DNA of 64,000 nt from Catellatospora tritici. GTDB taxonomy: Bacteria; Actinomycetota; Actinomycetes; Mycobacteriales; Micromonosporaceae. The DNA lies in contig NZ_JAHRCY010000023.1 in assembly GCF_019083965.1 (NCBI RefSeq), forward strand, positions 1-64,000, written 5' to 3'. Below, piece by piece: positions 7,184 to 16,013 of the stretch; the first letter of the stretch is position 1; each line of letters starts with the position of its first letter. Below the pieces are notes generated by a model, which saw nothing but the letters and a program-made list of their open reading frames with translations, ran no database searches and was not told where the DNA came from. The position numbers and the translations under genes were made by a program.

Positions 7184-8488
7184 TCAGGCCGCCTGGCGGG
7201 GCGCCAGGGCCGGGGCCTGCTCCAGGACCGAGGCGGGCAGCGCCGGGCCGGCGGGCAGCTCCAGCGGCTTGCCGGCCCGGGTCACCAGGTCGACGACGTT
7301 GCGGCTGAGCTGCTGCGAGCTGGCCGACATCGACTCCTGCGCGGTGACGATCGCCGACACGACCTCGGCGCGGGCCTGCTGGCCGAAGCGCACCGCCTCC
7401 TCGATGCCCTTGGCCTGGGCGTCGATCGAGGCGGCCACCTCCAGGATGGTGTCGGGGCGGATCGTCGGGGTCTGGATGAGCTTGGCGATCTGCGGCACGG
7501 CGGTGCCGGAGGCGTGGGCGTACGCGGACAGCACCTCGTTGGCGCCGTCGGCCACCGCCTGCTGCATCGCGGCGGCCTGGTTGGCCTGCAGCAGCAGCCC
7601 CCACTGCGCGATCGTCAACTTCATCGTCGGGATGGTCAGGTTCACCAGCAGGGCGAGGCGCTGACCGAGCCCGTAGTGCAGCGAGCGGATGTTGCGCACC
7701 TGCGGCGAGGTCGACCAGGCGACGAACAGCCGCTGCTGGTACTCGTTGATGCGCACCTCGATGGCCTGGATGAACTCGGTCACCCGAGCCAGGCGCTCCT
7801 CCTTGTCGCGCTTGTCGAGGTCGTTCGGGTCGATGTGGATCGACTTCGCCTCGGCCAGGGCCAGGTCGCGGACCTGCTCCATCACCGCGATGACGCCGAC
7901 GAGCTGCCCGATCGCGGCCTCGTTGGCCTTGTACAGCTCGTCGCAGAGCACCACGTTGCGCTTGAGCTGCTGCTGCTTCTCGACCAGCGTGCCGGCGATT
8001 CGGTCGAGCTGCTGCTCGACCGAGCGGGCCTCCTCGAACAGCATCTCGACCAGGTCACGTCCCTTGCGGAAGATGCCCTTGATCGAGTCCATGAACTTGT
8101 CGAACGTCTCGCGGACCTTGGGGTCGGCCGGGTCGTACTTGCGGCGGAAGTCGCGCATCCGGTCGTTGATGTCGTGCATGATCTGGGTCAGCTCCGGGAT
8201 CTTGACCGGGCCGACCTCGCGGAAGATGCGCTGCACCTGGGTGTTGACCTGGTCGATCGCGCCGTTGCCGAAGTTGGCGAGCTTGTCGGTGTCGGCCAGC
8301 ATCTGCGGGTAGGTCTGCTTGGCCAGCGACAGCGCCTGCTCGCGCTGGGCCGGGGTGAGCAGGTCCGCGCAGACGAGCTGCCGGGGGTCGCCCGCGTGGG
8401 CGACGGCGGCCAGGGCCTTGTCGGCGCTGCCTGTCGGCTCCGGCGAGGTGCCGGTGATGTTGCCGAAGTCGATCTGCAACTCGGTCAT
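7184..8488 (-). CDS. telA: Toxic anion resistance protein TelA
   Basis: A 434-residue soluble, largely helical protein of the TelA/KlaA/YaaN family. Conserved features include GNGAIDQVN, a long coiled coil with VEQQLDRIAGTLVEKQQQL, the LCDELYKANEAAIGQL segment and the WGLLLQANQAAAMQQAVADGAN helix near the C-terminus. The family is linked to tellurite and cell-envelope stress tolerance, with unknown biochemistry. ATG 8488 is preferred over GTG/ATG 8494 because AAGAAGG lies 6 nt before it and abuts the other. It is the last of four minus-strand genes with 12-13 bp spacings, so one operon. Terminator follows at 7154-7179. Confidence 0.92.
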   Translation of the reverse strand: MTELQIDFGNITGTSPEPTGSADKALAAVAHAGDPRQLVCADLLTPAQREQALSLAKQTYPQMLADTDKLANFGNGAIDQVNTQVQRIFREVGPVKIPELTQIMHDINDRMRDFRRKYDPADPKVRETFDKFMDSIKGIFRKGRDLVEMLFEEARSVEQQLDRIAGTLVEKQQQLKRNVVLCDELYKANEAAIGQLVGVIAVMEQVRDLALAEAKSIHIDPNDLDKRDKEERLARVTEFIQAIEVRINEYQQRLFVAWSTSPQVRNIRSLHYGLGQRLALLVNLTIPTMKLTIAQWGLLLQANQAAAMQQAVADGANEVLSAYAHASGTAVPQIAKLIQTPTIRPDTILEVAASIDAQAKGIEEAVRFGQQARAEVVSAIVTAQESMSASSQQLSRNVVDLVTRAGKPLELPAGPALPASVLEQAPALAPRQAA

Positions 8489-8501
8489 CGTCATCCTTCT
8501 T

Positions 8502-9650
8502 TCAGCACTTGCTCGCGTCGCGTACGCAGGCGAGCAGTGCCAGCGTGACCTCGGCGTTGGGCGGGGTGGTGGTGCGGATCTGCTCGGCCAGCGGCAGCGT
8601 CGGGAAGTCCGAGGCCTTGCTCAGGCCGACCTGGACGCCTGAGCGCAGGCCGTACTTGCGCCAGGCGATGCCCTGGATCTGCGGGTCCTTCATGGCGTCC
8701 AGGAAGCGGATCGCGTTGTCGTTCAGCGCCAGGATCGGGTGGTCGCTGTAGATGGTCGGGTCGGGGTAGAGCACGCGTACGTCCTTGAGCAGGCCGGCAC
8801 TGTCGGGGCCCAGTTGGACCACGAGCTGGATCAGCTGGTTCTCGTAGCCGGCGTACAGCGGGGCGTGGAACTCCGCGCCCTGCGTCAGCCACTGCCGGAA
8901 CCCGGCGTCGGAGCCCGCCGCCTGTAGGCCCTGCGCGTCGTAGACGGCTCGTACCGTGGTCAGTGCCTTCTTGGCCTGGGCCAGGCTCGGGGCGGAGAAC
9001 ACGTCGTCGGTGGCGATGATGTTGAGCTGAAGCTGGGCCAGGGTGAAGCCGCTGTTGGACTTGGCCGCGTCGGTGCTGTTCACCGCGATCGGGCCGCGCA
9101 GGTCGGCCGCGCCCAGCGACTCCCAGGTCCTGTGCTTGAGCACGTGCTCCAGCAGCAGCTTCTTCATGTCGACGATGAAGTAGCGGTCGCCGCGCTTGCT
9201 GACGATGCCCGCCTTGACCAGCGCGTCGGTGCCCTGCGGCCCGGCGTAGATCACCTCGGGGGACTGCAGCACAGTCTCGGCCCGGTACTGCGGATATGCC
9301 CCGGCGTGCAGGCTCTCGAAGACGCTCTGCGCGCTGGCGCTGGAGGGCCACAGGCAGTCGGCCTTGCGCTTGGCCAGCTCGTCGGCGGACAGCTGGACCT
9401 GGTCGTAGGACCCGAGCGGGTTGTAGACGACGGTCAGGCCGTATCTGTCCTTGAGCAGCTGGCGGATCTCGGGGTCGGCCATCAGCTCGGTCTTCTCCGA
9501 GCCGCCCAGACAGGTGACGGTGACGGGTTGGGCGGTGGTGGATCCGCCCGGCTCGTCCTCGCCGCGCTGGGTCAGCACGTACGCGGTGGCCACGCAGACC
9601 ACCAGGACCAGAACGAGCCCGATGAGGAATCGGGGGCTCGGCATTCTCAC
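8502..9650 (-). CDS. Exported solute-binding-like protein
   Basis: A 382-residue protein with one N-terminal hydrophobic segment (residues 9-26, LIGLVLVLVVCVATAYVLT) acting as signal anchor; there is no clear lipobox. The rest resembles the first lobe of extracellular solute-binding proteins: VTVTCLGGSEK, TVVYNPLGSYDQVQLSADELAKRKADCLW, and a hinge-like DLRGPIAVNSTDAAKSNSGFTLAQL. It is similar in plan to the binding part of the VWA protein two genes upstream (TNPTQSNSG in that protein). GTG 9650 has GGAGAG 7 nt upstream. Ligand is unknown. It lies between the XpaC-like and telA genes, 12-13 bp from each. Confidence 0.75.
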   Translation of the reverse strand: MRMPSPRFLIGLVLVLVVCVATAYVLTQRGEDEPGGSTTAQPVTVTCLGGSEKTELMADPEIRQLLKDRYGLTVVYNPLGSYDQVQLSADELAKRKADCLWPSSASAQSVFESLHAGAYPQYRAETVLQSPEVIYAGPQGTDALVKAGIVSKRGDRYFIVDMKKLLLEHVLKHRTWESLGAADLRGPIAVNSTDAAKSNSGFTLAQLQLNIIATDDVFSAPSLAQAKKALTTVRAVYDAQGLQAAGSDAGFRQWLTQGAEFHAPLYAGYENQLIQLVVQLGPDSAGLLKDVRVLYPDPTIYSDHPILALNDNAIRFLDAMKDPQIQGIAWRKYGLRSGVQVGLSKASDFPTLPLAEQIRTTTPPNAEVTLALLACVRDASKC

Positions 9651-9662
9651 TTCGGTGCTCTC

Positions 9663-10256
9663 CTATCCCAGCTGGGGAAGCTTCGGCGGGGCCACGGTCT
9701 CCAGGTTCGCCTGGTACTGCGCGAGGTCGCCCTGGTTGACCAGCCGCAGGCTGTCGATGGTGAAGTCGGTGAACCGCTGCACCGCGGCCTCGCCGCCGGA
9801 CAGCAGCGCCGCCGGGTCGTGGTAGAAGGTCGGGTTGCGCTGGATGTCCAGGTACTGGGAGACCACGCCGAGCAGGCTCTGCAGGTGCGCGCCGAGCGCG
9901 CTGGCGCTGGAGTAGAGCGTGTTCGGCGCGGCCGCCTTCACCCGGGTCAACAGTTCGGGCACGTAGTCGGCGGACTGCTGGAGCAGATGGCGCACCGTGG
10001 GCGAGTGCACGTCCTTGCTCAGCTTGCGGATCTTGCGGGCGGTCTCCACGGCCGCTTCGACCTTGGCGTCGGCGTCGTCGGCGTACTCGTCGTCGCGGAT
10101 CTGCGCCGCCGTGCGGCCGTCGAGCATCAGGTAGAGCCCGACCGCGGCCGCCGCCGCGAGCAGCGGCGACCACAGCAGGCTGCCCGTGGCGGCGAACAGG
10201 CCGCCGAACACCGCGATCGCGGCGACCAGGGCGACAGGGGTGGCGAGTTTGCGCAT
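9663..10256 (-). CDS. XpaC-like membrane protein
   Basis: A 197-residue protein with two closely spaced N-terminal membrane helices (about residues 8-24 and 28-46), then a cytoplasmic helical domain with DAKVEAAVETARKIRKLSK and a late SLLGVVSQYLDIQRNP motif. This layout fits the XpaC (5-bromo-4-chloroindolyl phosphate hydrolysis) family. In Bacillus xpaC is next to the telA homologue yaaN, the same pairing as here, which supports the call. The family's true role is unknown; the name comes from a reporter phenotype. Second gene of the TelA operon, 13 bp after the VWA gene. Confidence 0.65.
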   Translation of the reverse strand: MRKLATPVALVAAIAVFGGLFAATGSLLWSPLLAAAAAVGLYLMLDGRTAAQIRDDEYADDADAKVEAAVETARKIRKLSKDVHSPTVRHLLQQSADYVPELLTRVKAAAPNTLYSSASALGAHLQSLLGVVSQYLDIQRNPTFYHDPAALLSGGEAAVQRFTDFTIDSLRLVNQGDLAQYQANLETVAPPKLPQLG

Positions 10257-10269
10257 CAGTGCCGTCCCG

Positions 10270-11907
10270 TCACTTGTATCCGGCCGCGGTGCGCAGCGCG
10301 GTGACGAGGTCGTTCTGCTGCACGAACGCGCCGCCGGTGGCCGTGGCGACCTCCTTGAGCTGGCCGGGGTCGGCGTCGTCGCCGAACGCGATCGCGATGA
10401 CGGGCACCTTCGCGGCGGTCAGCGCGGCGACGGCGGTGTCGTGGTTGTCGGTGTTGGACTTGCCGTCCGACATCACCACCACCAGCCGCTTGCGGTCGGT
10501 CGCGGTGCCGGTCAGCGCCTGGGCGGCGCGGATGAGGCAGCCGTACATGTCGGTGCCGCCGCCCGCCTCGTGCCGCACGATCGACTCGGTGAGGCCGTGC
10601 AGCTTGGCCGGGTCGTCGCCGGCGACGGTCCACGGGCCGGCGGCGATGCCGCTGTTGAAGATGGTGACCGTGGTGGCGTCGTCGGGGTGGGTCTGCAGCA
10701 GGTTGAGGGCGGCCTGGTCGGCGTCGAAGATCTGGTGCGCGGCGTCGCGTACGCCTGCCCAGCCCGCGTTGTCGTTCATCGAGCCGCTGCCGTCGAGGCA
10801 GTAGTAGATGTCGGCGGGCTTGCGGTAGTGGGTCTGGTAGCGGTTCAGCGCCGACTGGATCACCGCGACCGACGGGTACGCGATGCCCTGCTCCTTGAGG
10901 TTGGCCTGGATGCCCCAGTCGGGGTTGAACACCGACAGGTCGGGGTTCGCCAGGGTCAGGCCGATGCTGGTGGCCGGGCGGCGGCCCAGGGCCAGCAGTT
11001 TCGCCTTGGCGTCGGCGTCGGTGAGCAGGTAGTTCTGCAGCTCGCCGAAGGCGGTCCGCTTGGCGGCGTCGGCGTCGTTGTGGTGCGGCAGGAAGCCCAG
11101 CGGGGCGTCGCTGATGGCCAGGGCGCCGCGCGGGTAGACCGCGTACAGCGGCTCGCGGCCGGCCTTGACCAGCTCCTGGTTCTTCTCGATGACCAGGTCC
11201 TCGTAGGTGAAGACGGTGCGGCAGTCGTCGGGCCGGGATACGCAGTCGTTCATCAGGGTGCCCGAGGAGGGCGGCGTGGCGTCCATGGCCCGGATGAACC
11301 GGGTGATGCCCGCGTCGACCTTGTCGGAGTCGAGCTGCTGCTGGGTGAGCGGCTGACCAGGGCCGTTGCCCGCGAAGTGGTTCAGGAAGCCGAACAGCAC
11401 CGTCGCGCCGGAGTTGGACTGGGTGGGATTGGTCACCCACACCTTGGTGCGGCCCGATTCGACGGCCGACAGGATGTCGCCGACGGCCACGTCGGACCTG
11501 TCGACGAAGCCGAGCTGCCGCATCTGGCTCTGCCAGCCCGCGTAGACGATCGGGGTGAGGAACATCGGCTTGACGTCCTGCAGCACCGCCGCCTGGTCGC
11601 CGATCTGGGAGAAGACGGAGCTGGCGAACCAGTACGCGTCGTAGGCGGTGTCTCCGCCGGCCAGCAGCCGGGCCTGGTCCACCGAGCCCTTGAGCGTGAA
11701 CCGGCAGTCGTAGCCCTTGCTCTTGCACCAGGGCGCGACGACCGTGTCGAGGACCTTCTGCTGCTCGGAACCGGCCACGATGGACAGCGACTTCGGGTCG
11801 CCGTTGTAGGTCGCCGATCCCTTCGGTGGATCGGTCGAGTCGTCGCATCCCGCCGACACCAGCAGGGCAACGGCCATCACCACCGCCGAGAGCACCCTGA
11901 CACGCAC
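10270..11907 (-). CDS. Lipoprotein with solute-binding and von Willebrand factor A domains
   Basis: A 545-residue exported protein. A signal sequence with lipobox LVSAGC (Cys about 21) tethers it to the outer membrane face. Residues about 40-360 resemble a type 2 periplasmic-binding fold (LSIVAGSEQQKV, then YDAYWFASS, VTNPTQSNSGATVLFGF). Residues about 368-545 form a VWA domain with a complete MIDAS start DGSGS (Asp about 372), a TDMYG threonine loop and VVVMSDGKSN. A substrate-binding domain fused to a metal-dependent adhesion domain suggests extracellular sensing or assembly rather than transport, as no permease is linked. First gene of the TelA operon; promoter in the 11908-12344 gap. Confidence 0.8.
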   Translation of the reverse strand: MRVRVLSAVVMAVALLVSAGCDDSTDPPKGSATYNGDPKSLSIVAGSEQQKVLDTVVAPWCKSKGYDCRFTLKGSVDQARLLAGGDTAYDAYWFASSVFSQIGDQAAVLQDVKPMFLTPIVYAGWQSQMRQLGFVDRSDVAVGDILSAVESGRTKVWVTNPTQSNSGATVLFGFLNHFAGNGPGQPLTQQQLDSDKVDAGITRFIRAMDATPPSSGTLMNDCVSRPDDCRTVFTYEDLVIEKNQELVKAGREPLYAVYPRGALAISDAPLGFLPHHNDADAAKRTAFGELQNYLLTDADAKAKLLALGRRPATSIGLTLANPDLSVFNPDWGIQANLKEQGIAYPSVAVIQSALNRYQTHYRKPADIYYCLDGSGSMNDNAGWAGVRDAAHQIFDADQAALNLLQTHPDDATTVTIFNSGIAAGPWTVAGDDPAKLHGLTESIVRHEAGGGTDMYGCLIRAAQALTGTATDRKRLVVVMSDGKSNTDNHDTAVAALTAAKVPVIAIAFGDDADPGQLKEVATATGGAFVQQNDLVTALRTAAGYK

Positions 11908-12344
11908 GCCGTCTCCTTCAGTTGATCGTCAGTTTTGCCGAACGATCCCTTGGTAGCAGGCCCCTACCAGGGCAAACAGGGAAAGGAGAGGTAAACGGAG
12001 CATGAACTGTGCCGGGAGAATCCGATGTAGGGTGAGACGGACGGCGACGCGGGCCACCCGATCGGCTATCGTCGGCTGGCGGACATACGATCCCGCGACC
12101 GATCCGTGACACGGCTCGTCCCGTGCTGTATGGGCTGGCGGCAATAGCCGCTATTGCCGATCAGGCGCGGTTGTGGACGTTGATGGCCGTCGTCACCGGG
12201 ATTCGGTGCCACTGTGTGACATGCCCGTTACCGAGACATGTTACGTGCGCGCTTCGCCTCCAGTTCACACAACCCGGGCCACGCGGCAAGGTGAGGTGGA
12301 TTCCCTCTATCCGGACTTGATTTCTCTGGTTCGGAGGTGGCGGG
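11908..12344. promoter_or_regulatory. Divergent promoter region between the TelA and Pst operons
   Basis: No gene is supported in these 437 bp. A perfect 9-bp inverted repeat CGGCAATAG-CCG-CTATTGCCG is at 12139-12159, a good operator candidate. Nearer pstC, 12252-12273 reads as two 11-nt units each with TTC in the same position (CTTCGCCTCCA, GTTCACACAAC), a loose match to the PhoP direct-repeat box of actinomycetes (about 7-8 of 11 per unit). A GGAGGTGG ribosome site at 12332-12339 precedes the pstC GTG. The Pho box is a suggestion only. Confidence 0.4.
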
Positions 12345-13361
12345 GTGACCGCGAGCGTGCAGGTGCAGCCGACTGCGCCCGACGTCGCCGAGCAGCGGCG
12401 CGAACTCGCGCCGCCCGGTGGCGCCGACCGCGTGTTCCGGCTGGTCCTGCGCTCGATGGGCTCCGTCGTGCTGGGCATCATGGCCGTGGTGGGTCTGTTC
12501 CTGGCCATCCGTGCCGGACTGGCGCTGCGCCGGGCCGGTGGTGATTTCCTCACCACCGAGGCGTGGGAACCCGACGACGCGAACTTCGGTGTCGCGGCGG
12601 TCCTGGTCGGCACGATCCTGATCGCGCTGGTGGCGATCAGTCTGGCCGTGCCGCTGGCCACCGGCATGGCGCTGTACATCTCGGAGTACGCCACCGGCTG
12701 GCGCAAGCGCCTGCTCGTGACGCTGGTGGATCTGATGGCAGCGGTGCCGAGTGTCGTGTATGGACTGTGGGGCGTGAACTTCCTCCAGCCTCGGGTCGTC
12801 GGTCTGTCCCGGTGGCTGGCCACCTACGGCTCCTGGATCCCGCTGCTGGAGGTGGACGGGTACAACCCGGGGGATCCGCTGTCGCCGCAGACGGTGTTCA
12901 CCTCGTCCACGTTCATCGCGGGCATCGTGGTGGCCCTGATGGTGACCCCGATCATCTCCTCCATCATGCGCGAGGTGTTCTCGCAGGCGCCGGTGGGTGA
13001 GCGCGAGGGGGCCTACGCGCTCGGCGGCACCCGCTGGGGCATGATCCGCACGGTGGTGCTGCCGTTCGGCCGGGGCGGCATGATCGGCGGCACCATGCTC
13101 GGCCTGGGCCGGGCCATGGGCGAGACCATCGCGATCTACATGATCATTTCGCCGGTCTTCGTGATCCAGCCGCACATCCTGGAGAACGGCGCGAGTTCGA
13201 TCTCCTCGCTGATCGCGCTGAAGTACGGCGCCGCCGGCGACGTGGGCATCTCCGCGCTGATGGCCGCCGGCCTGACCCTGTTCGTGGTGACCCTCGCGGT
13301 CAACTTCGGCGCGTCGATGATCATCGCCCGCAGCCGCTCCGGCGCCCAGAGCGAGGTGTGA
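12345..13361 (+). CDS. pstC: Phosphate ABC transporter permease PstC
   Basis: A 338-residue permease with six main helices. A soluble N-terminus of about 40 residues precedes the first helix (SVVLGIMAVVGLFLAI). The helix-loop PLATGMALYISEYATGWRK, the EAA loop GAYALGGTRWGMIRTVVLPFG and the strongly conserved GLGRAMGET are diagnostic of PstC. With PstA it forms the channel of the high-affinity phosphate importer. GTG 12345 is chosen for its GGAGG site and the start of conserved text. pstA begins 1 bp after its stop. It heads an unusual operon in which pstB comes last, after seven surface-protein genes. Confidence 0.95.
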   Translation: MTASVQVQPTAPDVAEQRRELAPPGGADRVFRLVLRSMGSVVLGIMAVVGLFLAIRAGLALRRAGGDFLTTEAWEPDDANFGVAAVLVGTILIALVAISLAVPLATGMALYISEYATGWRKRLLVTLVDLMAAVPSVVYGLWGVNFLQPRVVGLSRWLATYGSWIPLLEVDGYNPGDPLSPQTVFTSSTFIAGIVVALMVTPIISSIMREVFSQAPVGEREGAYALGGTRWGMIRTVVLPFGRGGMIGGTMLGLGRAMGETIAIYMIISPVFVIQPHILENGASSISSLIALKYGAAGDVGISALMAAGLTLFVVTLAVNFGASMIIARSRSGAQSEV

Positions 13362-13362
13362 G

Positions 13363-14421
13363 ATGAGCCTTCCGGCGACCGCCGAAGTCCGCCGCGACAC
13401 GCAGGCGGGTCGGGTGCGCGACCGCATCGCCGAGCTCGGCAGCCTGGCGGCCGCGGGCGGCCTCACCTGGATCGTGTACGACTGGATCGCCCCGTTCGAC
13501 GGCCTGATCGGCTTCGTCGTGCTGTGCTACGTGCTGTTCCTGATCCTGTACGCGACCCTGGTCTCCCTCGACGAGCGCGGTCCGACCGTACGCGACCGGG
13601 TCGCCGCCGTCGCCATCAGAGGCCTGGCCTACCTGGTGGTGGGCACGCTCATCGGCATCGTCGGCTACACCATCGGCTCCGGGCTCAAGGCCCTGCTGCA
13701 CCCGAACTTCTTCACCCAGGACCTGGCCCTGACGCAGCAGCTCGACCCGCTGAGCGTCGGCGGCATCGTGCACGCCGTCGTCGGTACGCTCGAACAGATC
13801 GCCATCGCCCTGGCGGTGGTGCTTCCCCTCGGCCTGACCTGTGCGGTGTTCCTGACCGAGACGCGCGGGGCGTTCACCCGCTTCGTGCGTACGGTGGTTG
13901 AGGCGATGACCGCGCTGCCGTCGATCGTCGCGGGCCTGTTCGTGTACGCCTCGCTGATCCTCACCCTCGGCGTGCCCAGCTCCGGGTTCGCGGCCTCGAT
14001 GGCGATCAGCGTGATGATGCTGCCGATCATCATCCGGGCCGCCGACGTGGTGCTGCGGGTCGTGCCCGGCTCGCTGCGCGAGGCGTCGCTGGCGCTGGGC
14101 GCGTCGTCGTGGCGCACCACATGGCACGTCGTGCTGCCCACCGCCCGGTCGGGCCTGGCCACCGCGGTGATCCTCGGCACCGCGCGCGGTCTGGGCGAGA
14201 CCTCGCCCGTGCTCATCACCGCGGGGTTCACCACCAACCTGGCCCTCAACCCCTTCGACGGGCCGCAGGTGTCGTTGCCGCTGGTGACGTTCAACCTGAT
14301 CCGCTCCCCGTACGAGGGCATGGTCACCCGGGGGTACGGGGCGGCGGCGGTGCTGATGGTGGTCGTCGTGGTGCTGTTCGTCATCGGACGGCTCGTGGGC
14401 CGTACGCGGAAGGGGAAGTGA
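13363..14421 (+). CDS. pstA: Phosphate ABC transporter permease PstA
   Basis: A 352-residue PstA-type permease. The N-terminus is longer than usual, with extra hydrophobic segments (about residues 30-65 and 85-105) before the core. The core shows LPLGLTCAVFLTETRG, VVEAMTALPSIVAGLFVYA, the EAA loop LREASLALGASSWRTTWHVVLP and GTARGLGETSPVL, all typical of PstA. ATG 13363 follows the pstC stop by 1 bp; its TGA overlaps the ATG of the next gene by one base. It partners PstC as the second half of the membrane channel. The substrate is presumably phosphate by family, although the adjoining binding proteins are divergent. Confidence 0.94.
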   Translation: MSLPATAEVRRDTQAGRVRDRIAELGSLAAAGGLTWIVYDWIAPFDGLIGFVVLCYVLFLILYATLVSLDERGPTVRDRVAAVAIRGLAYLVVGTLIGIVGYTIGSGLKALLHPNFFTQDLALTQQLDPLSVGGIVHAVVGTLEQIAIALAVVLPLGLTCAVFLTETRGAFTRFVRTVVEAMTALPSIVAGLFVYASLILTLGVPSSGFAASMAISVMMLPIIIRAADVVLRVVPGSLREASLALGASSWRTTWHVVLPTARSGLATAVILGTARGLGETSPVLITAGFTTNLALNPFDGPQVSLPLVTFNLIRSPYEGMVTRGYGAAAVLMVVVVVLFVIGRLVGRTRKGK

Positions 14422-16013
14422 TGGCACGCATCCGACACGGGCTCGCGGCGGGGCTGGTGCTGCTGCTCGGCGTGCTGCTGCCCGCGGCACCCGCGCACGC
14501 GGTGGTGTACGTCCCGATCAGCGGGGCGGGCTCGTCGTGGAGTGGTCCGGCCGTCTACCAGTGGGCCAGCAACGTCAAGCAGTACGGCATGACGGTCAGC
14601 TACGCCGACACCGGCTCCTCCGACGGCCGCAACCGGTTCAAGAGCGGCGTGGTCGACTTCGCGGTCTCCGAGATCCCGTACGGACTGACCGACGGCGGCG
14701 TCGTCGACTACCCGCCGACCACGAAGTTCTCGTACATGCCGATCGTCGCGGGCGGCACCTCGCTGATGTACAACCTGAAGATCGGCAACAGCCGGGTGAC
14801 GAACCTGCGCCTGTCCGGCGAGGTCGTCGCCAAGATCTTCACTGGGGTCATCACCAACTGGTCCGACCCGGCCATCAAGGCGGACAACCCGCGGCTCAAC
14901 CTGCCCGCCCGCAAGATCGTGCCGGTGGTGCGCTCGGACGGCTCCGGCACCTCGGCCCAGTTCACGATGTGGCTGTCGACCAAGTACCCGAACCTGTGGA
15001 ACGACTACTGCCGCAAGGCCGGGCGGTCCACCCCGTGCGGATTCACCTCCAACTACCCGGTGGTGCCGGGGCTGGGGTTCACGGCGCAGTCCGGCTCCAA
15101 CGGCGTCTCGGGCTACGTCAAGCAGGACGGCAACATCGGCACCATCACCTACGTCGAGTACTCGTACGCGGTGAACCTGAACTTCCCGGTCGCCAAGGTG
15201 CTCAACAAGGCGGGCTACTTCATCGAGCCGACCGCCAGCAGCGTGGCGGTGGCCCTGGTGCAGGCGCAGATCAAGAGCGACCTCACCCAGAAGCTCGAAG
15301 GGGTGTACGACGCCACCGACAAGCGGGCCTACCCGCTGTCCAGCTACAGCTACATGATCATTCCGGTGGACCAGGTGTCCGGCTCATTCAGCCTGGACAA
15401 GGGCCGGACGCTGGCCGCGTTCGCCTACTACTTCCTGTGCGAGGGCCAGCAGCAGGCCGAGTCGCTCGGCTACTCGCCGCTGCCGGTCAACCTGGTCGCC
15501 GCGGGCAAGGCCCAGGTGGACCGCATCCCCGGCGCGGTGCCCAAGCCGATCGACGGCCGCAGCTGCAACAACCCCACCCTGCGGCCCGACGGCAAGAACG
15601 CGTTGGCGGAAAAGGCACCACAGCCCAAGGAGTGCGACCGCGGCGGCACCGACATGTGCGCCTCCGGCACCGGCGGGGCGCGGTACAACACTCCGCTGCT
15701 CGCCGCGCCGACCGGCGGCGCCAGCCCCGGCGCCTCGGCGAGCCCCGGCGCGGGCACCGGCACCGGCGGCACGGGCACCGGCGGCACCGGCACCGGCAGC
15801 GGCACCGTGATCGACCCCGACACCGGGCAGCCGATCGGAACCGGTGGCGGCACCGGCACCGGCGGGGACGTCACCGCCACCACCGTCGACCTGGCCGCCC
15901 AGGACCGTTCCACCCGCCGCGGCATGCTGCTGCTGGCCGCCGCGACCCTGGTCGCCGTGGTGCTGCTGCCGCCGCTGCTGGCCCGGACCCTGCGCAACCG
16001 GAGGCGGCCGTGA
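14421..16013 (+). CDS. pstS: PstS-like phosphate-binding protein with C-terminal membrane anchor
   Basis: A 530-residue exported protein. A signal peptide ends near AHA (residue 27). The PstS fold begins at SGAGSSW and includes a GSSDGR loop, DFAVSEIPY and the ligand-contact segment VVRSDGSGTSAQFTMWLS, as in phosphate-binding proteins. There is no lipobox. Instead a Gly/Thr-rich linker (repeats of GTGG, about residues 445-480) leads to a transmembrane helix (MLLLAAATLVAVVLLPPLLA) and a basic tail. It should be displayed on the outer membrane face through that C-terminal helix, which is unusual for PstS. Start overlaps the pstA stop, and its stop overlaps the next gene's GTG. Confidence 0.88.
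   Translation: MARIRHGLAAGLVLLLGVLLPAAPAHAVVYVPISGAGSSWSGPAVYQWASNVKQYGMTVSYADTGSSDGRNRFKSGVVDFAVSEIPYGLTDGGVVDYPPTTKFSYMPIVAGGTSLMYNLKIGNSRVTNLRLSGEVVAKIFTGVITNWSDPAIKADNPRLNLPARKIVPVVRSDGSGTSAQFTMWLSTKYPNLWNDYCRKAGRSTPCGFTSNYPVVPGLGFTAQSGSNGVSGYVKQDGNIGTITYVEYSYAVNLNFPVAKVLNKAGYFIEPTASSVAVALVQAQIKSDLTQKLEGVYDATDKRAYPLSSYSYMIIPVDQVSGSFSLDKGRTLAAFAYYFLCEGQQQAESLGYSPLPVNLVAAGKAQVDRIPGAVPKPIDGRSCNNPTLRPDGKNALAEKAPQPKECDRGGTDMCASGTGGARYNTPLLAAPTGGASPGASASPGAGTGTGGTGTGGTGTGSGTVIDPDTGQPIGTGGGTGTGGDVTATTVDLAAQDRSTRRGMLLLAAATLVAVVLLPPLLARTLRNRRRP

Noticed and set aside
12227..12245. GTTACC...GTTACG pair as a Pho box
   Set aside because: The spacing is 13 nt, not the 11 nt required by PhoP direct repeats.
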